From: an uncultured Gilliamella sp.
Lineage (GTDB): Bacteria; Pseudomonadota; Gammaproteobacteria; Enterobacterales; Enterobacteriaceae
Direction of reading: 5' to 3'
Length of the DNA: 5,276 nucleotides
Assembly (NCBI GenBank): GCA_945291235.1
Contig: CALYQY010000114.1
Coordinates: forward strand, 1-5,276
Below the pieces are notes generated by a model. The model saw only the letters and a list, made by a program, of their open reading frames with translations. It did not search any database and had not been told where the DNA came from. Shown here piece after piece: positions 1-5,276 of this stretch (its first letter is position 1; each line of letters opens with the position of its first letter). Made by a program: the position numbers and the translations under genes.

Positions 1-573
1 TTGAGCAGATTCGAGAGCAAGTACAAAATATCGAGTAATTTAATGAGCAAGTATTATGGCATATTAGCTATTATCTCCGCTTCTTTATTATGGGGGACAA
101 CGGGCACAGCAGCAACGTTTTCCCCATCTTTATCCCCTTTATTTATTGGCGCTTTTGCTATGGGTATTGGTGGAATATTGCAGTGTGGTTTAGCAATATC
201 TAACATTATCCAAGCACGTTCGTTATTAAGATTGCATTATCCTCTTTTAGTCGTTGGTGCTATAGCGGTTGCTATCTATCCTTTAGCTTTTTATTCTTCA
301 ATGCGGTTATCAGGAGTTAGTATCGGGACAGCCGTTTCGATAGGTTCAGCCCCAATTTTGTCAGCTATCATTGAATATTTAAGTCGTGATTTTCAATTTA
401 CGAGACAGTGGGCTATTGGCGCTTTATTAGGAATTATTGGCATGATTATGTTGTCTTTTTCTGATAATGAGACATTTCAAAATAATCATGTTAGTTGGGG
501 AGTTTTATTAGGATTAGTTGCTGGTTTTACTTATGCGCTTTATTCATGGTCAGCACGGCAATTAATGTTATAA
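1..573 (+). CDS. 5' fragment of the EamA transporter (first EamA repeat plus helix 6)
   Basis: This is the part that would be translated normally. It encodes about 176-190 residues with six predicted helices, near residues 16-40, 45-66, 80-101, 105-127, 136-154 and 165-189. It stops right at the end of helix 6, in the loop after SWSARQLML. The product has one complete EamA domain and an orphan helix. Single-EamA proteins that work as dimers exist in the superfamily, so some function is conceivable, but degradation of the product is more likely. A 9-base repeat, GAGCAAGTA, occurs at 15-23 and 45-53 in the same frame (ESKY and MSKY), around the two possible starts. Confidence 0.6.
   Translation: MSRFESKYKISSNLMSKYYGILAIISASLLWGTTGTAATFSPSLSPLFIGAFAMGIGGILQCGLAISNIIQARSLLRLHYPLLVVGAIAVAIYPLAFYSSMRLSGVSIGTAVSIGSAPILSAIIEYLSRDFQFTRQWAIGALLGIIGMIMLSFSDNETFQNNHVSWGVLLGLVAGFTYALYSWSARQLML
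571..573 (+). other. premature in-frame TAA in the transporter gene
   Basis: The TAA follows TTA and precedes GAA in frame 1. The reading frame is the same before and after it (573 and 595 are in register), so there is no indel. A single change from AAA, CAA, GAA, TTA, TCA or a similar codon would create it. The loop between helices 6 and 7 is polar in this family, so a Lys, Gln or Glu ancestor is plausible. TAA is normally an efficient stop. Confidence 0.8.
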
Positions 574-594
574 GAAATTAGTAATAAAGCAGCA

Positions 595-933
595 ATGGGT
601 GCGACTTTTGGTTGCGGAGGATTACTACTGATTCCTGTAATGGTTATTACTGGTTCAAATTTTTTGACATCATGGAATAATATTATGGTTGGTTTTTATA
701 TGGCCTTTATTCCGATGTTTTTGGGTTACCTGTTTTATGGTTATGGATTATCAAGAGTATCTGCCAGTATAGCTATCACTATCACGCTTCTAGAGCCTGT
801 TGTATCCACAATTTTAGCTATATCAATTGTTGGTGAAACATTATCTTTAATTAATTGGATTGGGATGCTGCTGATTTTTGTCTGCTTAGTTATGGTTATT
901 TCTTCAGGCCTGAATAAAAATTCATCTAACTAG
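595..933 (+). CDS. 3' fragment of the EamA transporter (helices 7-10)
   Basis: This reading frame of 112 residues from the first ATG after the premature stop encodes four hydrophobic helices, the rest of the second EamA repeat. It ends at TAG 931-933. No Shine-Dalgarno sequence is visible in the 21 bases between the stop and ATG 595, so it could only be made by reinitiation or readthrough, neither of which the context favours. It is best treated as the remnant of the upstream gene, not as a gene of its own. The seven codons before ATG 595 (EISNKAA) also read as transporter sequence, which supports continuity across the stop. Confidence 0.5.
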   Translation: MGATFGCGGLLLIPVMVITGSNFLTSWNNIMVGFYMAFIPMFLGYLFYGYGLSRVSASIAITITLLEPVVSTILAISIVGETLSLINWIGMLLIFVCLVMVISSGLNKNSSN

Positions 934-1177
934 ATACATTAGTTATTCTGAGAATGATGCTAACGCATTAGCTAATTTACCTTTTTATACTCCCTTTCAC
1001 TTATTTGGATTATTAAAATAAAAATCTTTACTTTTATCTAGTCTAATAAACTTTACTTTTCATAGAGCATGTTTAAAATGCACCAGTCAAATTAATAACT
1101 CAGTCCTAGTTATTGGAAAAAATAACAAAAATTGACAATTATCATTTAAACATAGCTAGAAGTTTTTTTATTAGTAT

Positions 1178-1183
1178 TATAAT
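1178..1183 (+). promoter_or_regulatory. possible -10 box for the 297-residue membrane protein gene
   Basis: A perfect TATAAT lies 27 bases before the ATG at 1211. No good -35 hexamer sits 16-18 bases upstream (GCTAGA at the 17-base spacing), and there is no TG extension. A perfect TTGACA at 1132-1137 is too far away to pair with it. In such AT-rich DNA a chance TATAAT is likely, so support is weak. Confidence 0.3.
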
Positions 1184-1186
1184 TTT

Positions 1187-1206
1187 TAAGGAATAATAAG
1201 GAATAA
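1187..1206 (+). promoter_or_regulatory. duplicated ribosome binding site (TAAGGAATAA twice)
   Basis: Two exact, adjoining copies of the 10-mer TAAGGAATAA occupy 1187-1196 and 1197-1206. Each contains AAGGA. The second AAGGA (1198-1202) is 8 bases from ATG 1211, an ideal spacing, so it decides the start. The first (1188-1192) is 18 bases away, too far to act directly, but it could serve as a standby ribosome site or be a recent slippage duplication. Confidence 0.7.
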
Positions 1207-1210
1207 AACA

Positions 1211-2104
1211 ATGAGCTCTACAGTTAGTCATTATCAGTTATCACAAAAATTTAATCCGCTTTTAACCATTATCTTTACTATAATAGGTATTATAGTCGCA
1301 ATTGCTTTGGGTATTATCTATTCAATCATCTCTTATTATTCTCCGTTTGTTATAATTGATATTGGTTTAGTCGTTGTAATGGGATTAGGGTTAGCCTATC
1401 TTGCTTCATTTCTTGCAAAAGCAGCAAAAGTAAGAAATACCATGGTTAATTTTTTTATGGCATTCTTTATCTGTTTATTTGCTTACTACTCAAGTGTATG
1501 TGGATTTGAAGTAGGCCTTTTTTCGGGTGATTTTACAGATTATATTAAACTATTTTTTTCACCATTCACTGTCGTTGACATCATGTTTGATGAAATTCTT
1601 CCATACCGTGAAATATCCATCACCAGAAAATCGAATACAAGTCACATTTCTGGTTTAATGTTGGGTGTTGTTTATTTAATTGAATTACTTGTTTTCTTCT
1701 ATCCATTAATCGTTTCATTTCATATTGATGATTATTATTGTGAAGATTGCCAAGCATGGTACAAAAAATATCAATTCTTTTCATCAAGTAACCAAAGCCT
1801 AGAAACTAAACTTTCTGCTAATTTAACTGGTAGTTATGCCGATGCATTATCGCAAACAACTTTTTATACTGATACAAAAGGAATACTTAACCAAGTCGAT
1901 CAATCAGCAGGAAATATCGATGTATTAGAATATCAATATTGCCAATGCCCAAAATGTCGTCAGAAAAGCATTCTTACCATAGAGAAGAAATTGTTGAAAA
2001 AAGACAAAAAAGAGTATGAATTAAAAGGTGTTAGTGATGGATTTATAGTCCAAGATGCCTATATCGATAACAAAACCGATGCATTATTTGAAAAAGAAAT
2101 ATAA
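1211..2104 (+). CDS. unrecognised membrane protein with C-terminal split cysteine clusters
   Basis: I do not recognise this 297-residue protein. It has four hydrophobic segments, near residues 17-41, 46-69, 78-98 and 148-170, which would place it in the inner membrane. The segment after helix 4 is soluble and holds two cysteine groups: C177-x2-C180, in YCEDCQAW, and C244-x-C246-x2-C249, in YCQCPKCRQKS. This pattern fits a zinc ribbon or treble-clef knuckle whose two halves are separated by about 63 residues rich in Ser, Thr and Asn. Metal binding is inferred. The region after the second cluster is lysine-rich (EKKLLKKDKK), which by the positive-inside rule suggests the tail is cytoplasmic. 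The start is ATG 1211, with AAGGA 8 bases upstream. The gene stands alone, ending in TAA and followed within 22 bases by a strong terminator. Function is unknown, and nothing in the context ties it to the transporter or the autotransporter. Confidence 0.85.
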   Translation: MSSTVSHYQLSQKFNPLLTIIFTIIGIIVAIALGIIYSIISYYSPFVIIDIGLVVVMGLGLAYLASFLAKAAKVRNTMVNFFMAFFICLFAYYSSVCGFEVGLFSGDFTDYIKLFFSPFTVVDIMFDEILPYREISITRKSNTSHISGLMLGVVYLIELLVFFYPLIVSFHIDDYYCEDCQAWYKKYQFFSSSNQSLETKLSANLTGSYADALSQTTFYTDTKGILNQVDQSAGNIDVLEYQYCQCPKCRQKSILTIEKKLLKKDKKEYELKGVSDGFIVQDAYIDNKTDALFEKEI

Positions 2105-2125
2105 ACTCGATAAATTAGATAAACT

Positions 2126-2150
2126 AAAAAGGGACTCAAGTCCCTTTTTT
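2126..2150 (+). terminator. intrinsic terminator of the membrane protein gene
   Basis: A 10-bp perfect stem, AAAAAGGGAC (2126-2135) with GTCCCTTTTT (2140-2149), closes a TCAA tetraloop and runs into a T-rich tail. It begins 21 bases after the stop codon. The A tract on the 5' side could let it act in the reverse direction too. It separates the membrane protein gene from the autotransporter control region. Confidence 0.92.
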
Positions 2151-2220
2151 ATTGAGTAAAATAAAAGGTTACTGAAATCCTTTTGATGATAAAAATTGGG
2201 ATTCTACTAATGATTTCTTG

Positions 2221-2260
2221 ATGGATCGTGATTGATCCTGATTGATCGTCATTGATCATC
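2221..2260 (+). repeat. four tandem 10-bp units, each with GATC
   Basis: Units are ATGGATCGTG, ATTGATCCTG, ATTGATCGTC and ATTGATCATC, with consensus ATTGATCGTG. Each has 1-2 differences from the consensus, apart from unit 4 (AT-C at the end). GATC recurs exactly every 10 bases, about one helical turn, so all four lie on nearly the same face of the DNA. Regularly spaced GATC sites are known targets for Dam and for SeqA when hemimethylated. The array lies 376 bases before the autotransporter ATG. Confidence 0.85.
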
Positions 2261-2330
2261 TTTTTTCCCTCAAACTAACCCATAAGTCATTAATGATGAT
2301 CTTCGAGCATAGACTTGTTTGAATGTTAGT

Positions 2331-2354
2331 AAGGATCATTTATCAATGATCTTT
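2331..2354. repeat. GATC-containing inverted repeat
   Basis: GATCATT (2334-2340) and AATGATC (2345-2351) are perfect inverted copies around TATC. The arms extend to 10 pairs (2331-2340 with 2345-2354) if one G-T is allowed. Each arm carries a GATC. It could be a protein-binding dyad or an RNA hairpin, but the predicted start of transcription lies well downstream, which favours a DNA site. Confidence 0.6.
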
Positions 2355-2392
2355 TCGTAATATTTGCATATTAAATTAACAAAAAATTAATA

Positions 2393-2402
2393 AATGATCA
2401 TT
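2393..2402. repeat. perfect 10-bp palindrome AATGATCATT
   Basis: This perfect palindrome is centred on a GATC and has the same AATGATC half as the dyad at 2331-2354. It lies at the edge of the most AT-rich stretch. It also resembles a Fur-type sequence (TGATCATTATT), but not closely enough to call. Confidence 0.5.
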
Positions 2403-2541
2403 ATTATTCTAAATTCTTAACAAAAATTACCATAAATAAAAATTCATAATTTTCATAATGTTAATATAAATTTAACAATAAGTTTTCCTATTTACAATTA
2501 ATTTTTATTATTTTTAATAGAAATTTTCGAATAATTGAATA

Positions 2542-2570
2542 TTGATTGATCGTTTATTTCGATCAATAAT
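2542..2570 (+). promoter_or_regulatory. predicted sigma-70 promoter of the autotransporter gene
   Basis: TTGATT (2542-2547, four of six matches to the -35 consensus) and AATAAT (2565-2570, five of six matches to the -10 consensus) are separated by exactly 17 bases. Transcription would begin near 2576-2578, giving a leader of about 60 bases. The upstream flank is almost pure A/T, as in UP elements. Other hexamers are possible in such AT-rich sequence, so the start site is a prediction. Confidence 0.55.
2545..2567. promoter_or_regulatory. possible operator: inverted repeat inside the promoter spacer
   Basis: ATTGATCG (2545-2552) and CGATCAAT (2560-2567) are perfect 8-bp inverted arms around TTTATTT. 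The dyad fills the gap between the predicted -35 and -10, so a bound protein would block RNA polymerase. Each arm holds a GATC. The 11-mer TGATTGATCGT, which covers the left arm, also occurs exactly in the upstream array (2239-2249), which suggests one regulator reads both places. The spacing does not match FNR (TTGAT-N4-ATCAA). Confidence 0.55.
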
Positions 2571-2577
2571 ATTTGAG

Positions 2578-2604
2578 ACATCGCTAATTAACTATTAGCG
2601 ATGT
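2578..2604 (+). promoter_or_regulatory. strong hairpin at the predicted 5' end of the autotransporter mRNA
   Basis: ACATCGCTAAT (2578-2588) and ATTAGCGATGT (2594-2604) form a perfect 11-bp stem around a TAACT loop. It begins at or within a few bases of the predicted transcription start and ends 31 bases before the ATG. There is no proper T run after it (TTTAATG), so it is unlikely to be a terminator. Stems at the very 5' end of outer-membrane protein messages, as in ompA, protect the mRNA from decay, and that role is plausible here. A DNA operator is the alternative. Confidence 0.65.
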
Positions 2605-2620
2605 TTAATGTTGTAAAATT

Positions 2621-2625
2621 AAGGA
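2621..2625 (+). promoter_or_regulatory. ribosome binding site of the autotransporter gene
   Basis: AAGGA at 2621-2625 lies 10 bases before ATG 2636. This fixes the start, which is also the only one that gives a complete ESPR signal peptide. Confidence 0.75.
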
Positions 2626-2635
2626 AAATTAACAA

Positions 2636-5236
2636 ATGAACAAAATTTACAAAGTCTTAAAAAATAGTAAAGGAATAAGCTTGGCGGTTTCAGAACTAGC
2701 CAAGGGAAGAGGGAAAAAAACGAAATCAATATTAATTAGCGCTACTGTAGCCAGTGCTTTATCTGTATTAATGGCAGGTAATGCATCTGCGGTTCGAGTT
2801 AATATAGATACAAATCAAACTATCAAAGGAGATAACACAGGAACAATAGCGAGTGGCCAAGACACTAAAGATGAATATTTTATTGGTCAAAATGGACATT
2901 TAACAATCAGTGATAATGGTAAGTTATCAATGGGCCGAATCATGGTGGGACATGTTGATGGAAGCACTGGCCAATTAACACTTGATAACGGTCATCTAAT
3001 TAATACTTTTGGCGATCCTTATTTTGGTGCTGAAGGTAACGCGAATGTTCTTATTACCAATGGTGGTACTTTTACTAATGCTGGTTGGGCGGTTCTGCGC
3101 GTGGCTTCTGGTGTTAATTCAAATGTAAATCTAACTGTAACCGGTAAAGGTAGTGCGTTAAATCAAGTTAAATCACAAGATATGAGTATTGCTTCTAATG
3201 GTAACGCAGTGGTTAACGTATTAGATGGCGGTGTTATCAATTCTACTAGAGGTACATTTGTTGGTCATGAAAACGGCAAGGGTATTATTAATATTAGTGG
3301 AAAAGGTTCAGCTTTTAATACAGGTGGTATGAGAGTTGGAGCGCTTTCTGCGGATAAAACTGGCTATGGTGAAATCAATATAACTAATGGCGGAGCCATG
3401 AATGTTTCTGATGGTGACTGGGGTCTATACAACAAGTTAGCAATCAGAAATGGTAAAGTATTAGTTGACGGTAAAGATTCTAAATTGAATGTAATGACTG
3501 AACTTGTTGTCAATCAAGGCGGTAATCATTCTTCAAGTTTAACTGTTTCAAATGATGGTGTGGTTAAAACTCAAAAAGGTGACCAATCAGGTGAAGATTT
3601 AGGTATAACAATTGATAAGAATGGTGTCGTCAATATCGGTGGAGAAGCTGGAAAAGCAGCTGAAAAAGCCGGTACTATTGATACATCAAAAGTTGGATTA
3701 AACGATGGTGGTAAATTAAATATTAATCATACTAACACCGATTACGATATAACATGGGATATAGCTGGAAAAGGTGATGTGAATGTAACTTCTGGTGATA
3801 ACTTAATTAGTGGGCATCACTCTTATGAAGGAAAAACTAATATAACTGGCGGGTCATGGACTGCAAAAGGTGAAAATGTCTTTAGTCCTAACTCTGATTA
3901 CAATATTGGTAAAGATGGTTCACTTAATTTAAATGATCATAACCAAACCATTGGAAGTGTTATTAATGGGGGTACTATTGACTTAGGTAAAAACTCACCT
4001 GATACCACACTAACAGTCAATGGCGATTACCACGGAGATAACGGTAAACTAAATATTTATATGGATACCGAAAATGGTAAGACAGATAAAATGGTTGTCA
4101 CTGGTAATGTCACTGGTACAACTAACATCGATATAAATGAAATTGGTAATGGTAAAGCTAATAAAGGAACTATTAATATTATTGAGGTTGGTGGTACAGA
4201 TGGCGGTAAATGGAATGTAGTCGAAAAAGCTGACAGTGAATTTGATTACACCATTGGACGAGATAAAGATGGTAAATTAACTATTGAATATACTAATGTT
4301 TTATCAAGTGTAACTAATTCTCCAGTCGTTGCTTCTATATTTGGTAATCAGCTAGCTGCATTAAATATGTTCCGTCATAGTGCCCACGATCGAGATACTT
4401 CGATTTATGTTCCAGATTCAAATGTTTGGATGCGTTATAACTATGACCGAACCAAAACCGATTTGTTTAATGGCAAACAGTCATTAGACATGAAAACCTC
4501 AATGATCGAAATGGGTGTTGATGTATTAAGTTTAGACCAATTCAAAGCTGGGGTTTATGGCGGATACGGTCACAGTACAATCGATACTAAACAAAAACAT
4601 TCTCGCCGTAAAGGTGACGGTAGTGTTACAGGGTATAACTTAGGCGTATACGGTAATTGGAATGCACAAACCAATGGCGAAGGTCTTTTTGTTGATACTT
4701 GGGCACAATACAGTTGGTTCAAACACAAAACATCAGTTCATTTATCAAACATAAGAAACTATTCAAGTAAATACGATGGAGATGCGGTAAGTTTATCTGC
4801 TGAAGTAGGTTACGGAATGGTTATGCTTGAAGGAGATGAAAGAAATTGGTTACTTGAACCTCATGCTCAAGTTGGATATACCTGGTTAAACAGCGATAAA
4901 TTCACTTTCGGTCGCGCAGGTGATGTGGATGACATCAATGCTGATGGTGCCCAATTACGCTTAGGTGCTCGTTACTATGGCCAAAGCACTAAATCAGGAT
5001 TTGGTGTATTACCATTTATTGAAGCAAACTGGCTTTATGACTCTTCAGCACCTGAAGCTAAAGTAAAAGGTAAAAATGTTGAATCAAATTTAGGCAAAAA
5101 CTTTGCTGAGGTTAAAGTGGGTGTGAACGGTAATTTCACAAATTCACTTAGTGGTTATGCTCAATTAGATACCAGATTTGGTTCTGATAAATATTCACAT
5201 ATAGGAGGACAACTAGGCATTAATTATTCATTCTAA
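2636..5236 (+). CDS. ESPR-type type Va autotransporter with beta-helix passenger
   Basis: This is a self-secreting surface protein of 866 residues, complete at both ends. Residues 1-52 are an extended signal peptide: a conserved ESPR part (MNKIYKV, then VSELAKGRGKK), a hydrophobic core and a predicted cut after ASA at residue 52. The passenger (53 to about 555) is Gly/Asn/Thr-rich and lacks cysteine. Its repeats are typical of a right-handed beta-helix: three units in 104-286 and one autotransporter strand repeat at 376-409 (SGHHSYEGKTNITGGSW). Residues 459-552 resemble the pertactin-like folding core (LTVNGDYHGDNGKLNI). A helical linker at 561-586 leads to the barrel (about 595-866), which ends in INYSF; the final Phe is the usual BAM signal. 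I see no serine-protease GDSGS motif, no RGD and no SPATE-like linker cleavage site. Adhesion or aggregation is therefore the likely role, by inference. Two TAA stops follow in tandem (5234-5239). Confidence 0.95.
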   Translation: MNKIYKVLKNSKGISLAVSELAKGRGKKTKSILISATVASALSVLMAGNASAVRVNIDTNQTIKGDNTGTIASGQDTKDEYFIGQNGHLTISDNGKLSMGRIMVGHVDGSTGQLTLDNGHLINTFGDPYFGAEGNANVLITNGGTFTNAGWAVLRVASGVNSNVNLTVTGKGSALNQVKSQDMSIASNGNAVVNVLDGGVINSTRGTFVGHENGKGIINISGKGSAFNTGGMRVGALSADKTGYGEINITNGGAMNVSDGDWGLYNKLAIRNGKVLVDGKDSKLNVMTELVVNQGGNHSSSLTVSNDGVVKTQKGDQSGEDLGITIDKNGVVNIGGEAGKAAEKAGTIDTSKVGLNDGGKLNINHTNTDYDITWDIAGKGDVNVTSGDNLISGHHSYEGKTNITGGSWTAKGENVFSPNSDYNIGKDGSLNLNDHNQTIGSVINGGTIDLGKNSPDTTLTVNGDYHGDNGKLNIYMDTENGKTDKMVVTGNVTGTTNIDINEIGNGKANKGTINIIEVGGTDGGKWNVVEKADSEFDYTIGRDKDGKLTIEYTNVLSSVTNSPVVASIFGNQLAALNMFRHSAHDRDTSIYVPDSNVWMRYNYDRTKTDLFNGKQSLDMKTSMIEMGVDVLSLDQFKAGVYGGYGHSTIDTKQKHSRRKGDGSVTGYNLGVYGNWNAQTNGEGLFVDTWAQYSWFKHKTSVHLSNIRNYSSKYDGDAVSLSAEVGYGMVMLEGDERNWLLEPHAQVGYTWLNSDKFTFGRAGDVDDINADGAQLRLGARYYGQSTKSGFGVLPFIEANWLYDSSAPEAKVKGKNVESNLGKNFAEVKVGVNGNFTNSLSGYAQLDTRFGSDKYSHIGGQLGINYSF
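2945..3493 (+). repeat. three diverged 52-57-residue repeats in the passenger
   Basis: At protein level, residues 104-286 repeat one unit. TGKGSALN (169-176), SGKGSAFN (221-228) and DGKDSKLN (278-285) line up. So do TNGGTFTN (141-148), LDGGVINS (196-203) and TNGGAMNV (250-257). Each unit also contains a VG or FG turn such as VGHVDG or VGHENG. The pattern resembles the repeats found in many autotransporter and PEP-CTERM-associated passengers. The DNA copies have diverged, so slippage is unlikely to change copy number. Confidence 0.7.
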
Positions 5237-5276
5237 TAAATTTTAAAATAACTTCCTAAATAAGCAGCAGTACTAA
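5237..5276. other. short 3' flank of the autotransporter
   Basis: A second TAA directly follows the stop. The remaining bases are AT-rich and show no hairpin terminator before the window ends, so the terminator, if any, lies further on. Confidence 0.6.

Larger units (their letters stand above)
1..933 (+). pseudogene. EamA/DMT-family transporter gene interrupted by an in-frame stop
   Basis: Read through the stop, this is an inner-membrane carrier of the drug/metabolite transporter superfamily with two EamA repeats, about five helices each. The first repeat covers residues 16-154 and opens with the family-like stretch SASLLWGTTGTAA. The second runs from about residue 165 to the end and includes a LLEPVVSTILA helix, typical of helix 9. 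Full length would be about 296-310 residues, normal for the family. Codon 191 (571-573) is TAA, and the sequence after it continues the same protein in the same frame, so one base substitution explains the break. The frame is open to the window edge, so the start is uncertain. TTG at 1 adds 14 polar residues; ATG at 43 sits directly before helix 1 and has only a weak GAG upstream, yet fits the family better. Substrate cannot be told from sequence. A sequencing error at 571 is the main alternative. Confidence 0.85.
934..1210. other. intergenic spacer after the transporter remnant
   Basis: No open frame of useful size is evident here. It holds weak dyads: TAACTA/TAGTTA at 927-932 and 940-945, and GCTAA/TTAGC at 959-963 and 968-972. 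The second is followed by a short T run at 982-986 and could be a poor terminator. It also holds a 10-base direct repeat, CTTTACTTTT, at 1026-1035 and 1051-1060, and a 7-bp inverted repeat, AATAACT/AGTTATT, at 1094-1100 and 1108-1114. None of these is strong enough to name as a regulatory site. Confidence 0.5.
2151..2635. other. long GATC-rich, AT-rich control region upstream of the autotransporter
   Basis: These 485 bases hold no convincing gene. By eye they contain ten GATC sites, starting at 2224, 2234, 2244, 2254, 2298, 2334, 2348, 2396, 2548 and 2561. About one would be expected for this base composition. I found only one in the first 2160 bases (1898) and four in the whole 2.6-kb autotransporter gene (3014, 3935, 4388, 4504). 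Positions 2361-2530 are extremely AT-rich: 21 G or C in 170 by hand count. Sub-elements are listed separately. The region probably serves to control the downstream surface protein. Confidence 0.75.

Noticed and set aside
571..594. Recoding or programmed readthrough of TAA 571-573
   Set aside because: TAA is the most efficient stop, and I see no downstream stem, selenocysteine element or known readthrough context. The organism otherwise uses TAA as a normal stop.
1099..1112. Resemblance of CTCAGTCCTAGTTA to a well-known synthetic constitutive promoter core
   Set aside because: The shared stretch is mainly spacer. The bases at the expected -35 and -10 positions do not match, and nothing else suggests engineered DNA.
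1132..1160. Perfect TTGACA at 1132-1137 as the -35 of the membrane protein gene
   Set aside because: At 16-18 bases downstream the hexamers (for example GCTAGA) do not resemble a -10, and TATAAT at 1178 is 40 bases away.
2545..2567. FNR or CRP site in the autotransporter promoter
   Set aside because: The arms include TTGAT and ATCAA, but they are 11 bases apart where FNR needs four. There is no TGTGA/TCACA pair for CRP.
2221..2570. GATC cluster plus AT-rich tract as a replication origin
   Set aside because: Dense GATC and an AT-rich stretch recall oriC, but I see no DnaA boxes (TTATCCACA type) and no origin-flanking genes. The location before a surface-protein gene favours gene control.
2578..2604. 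Hairpin before the autotransporter as an intrinsic terminator or riboswitch
   Set aside because: It has no T run for termination, and a single simple stem of this length does not match any riboswitch architecture I know.
1..5276. CRISPR arrays, tRNA or rRNA genes, insertion sequences, prophage or toxin-antitoxin genes
   Set aside because: No spaced direct repeats of CRISPR length, no cloverleaf-like sequence, no transposase frames or terminal inverted repeats were found on reading the window.

Overview
The window is AT-rich DNA, about one third G+C in the genes and much lower in parts of the spacers. It uses ordinary bacterial signals: AAGGA ribosome sites, TAA stops and a GC-stem/T-run terminator. 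The large autotransporter starts with an extended signal peptide (ESPR), which is known mainly from gamma- and betaproteobacteria. Together with the low G+C this suggests an AT-rich gammaproteobacterium, for example the insect-gut Orbaceae (Gilliamella/Frischella type). That placement is inferred, not shown.

Layout, all on the + strand. (1) Positions 1-933: a ten-helix EamA/DMT-family transporter gene broken by one in-frame TAA at 571-573. The two halves stay in the same frame, so this looks like a point nonsense mutation and a probable pseudogene. (2) Positions 934-1210: a spacer with only weak repeats, ending in a duplicated Shine-Dalgarno element. (3) Positions 1211-2104: an unrecognised 297-residue membrane protein with four hydrophobic segments and a C-terminal part carrying two separated cysteine clusters. 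A clear intrinsic terminator follows at 2126-2150. (4) Positions 2151-2635: a long, very AT-rich control region with ten GATC sites. (5) Positions 2636-5236: a complete 866-residue classical (type Va) autotransporter with ESPR signal peptide, beta-helical repeat passenger and C-terminal 12-strand barrel ending in Phe.

The genes do not form an evident operon. The terminator separates the membrane protein from the autotransporter, which seems to have its own promoter (2542-2570).

The most interesting part is that control region. It holds four tandem 10-bp GATC-containing units, several GATC-centred inverted repeats and one inverted repeat lying inside the predicted promoter spacer. An 11-mer is shared between the upstream array and the promoter. 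A strong hairpin would begin at about the first transcribed base. This layout resembles Dam-methylation-sensitive switches that control other surface proteins (agn43, pap), but the link is a hypothesis from sequence pattern alone.
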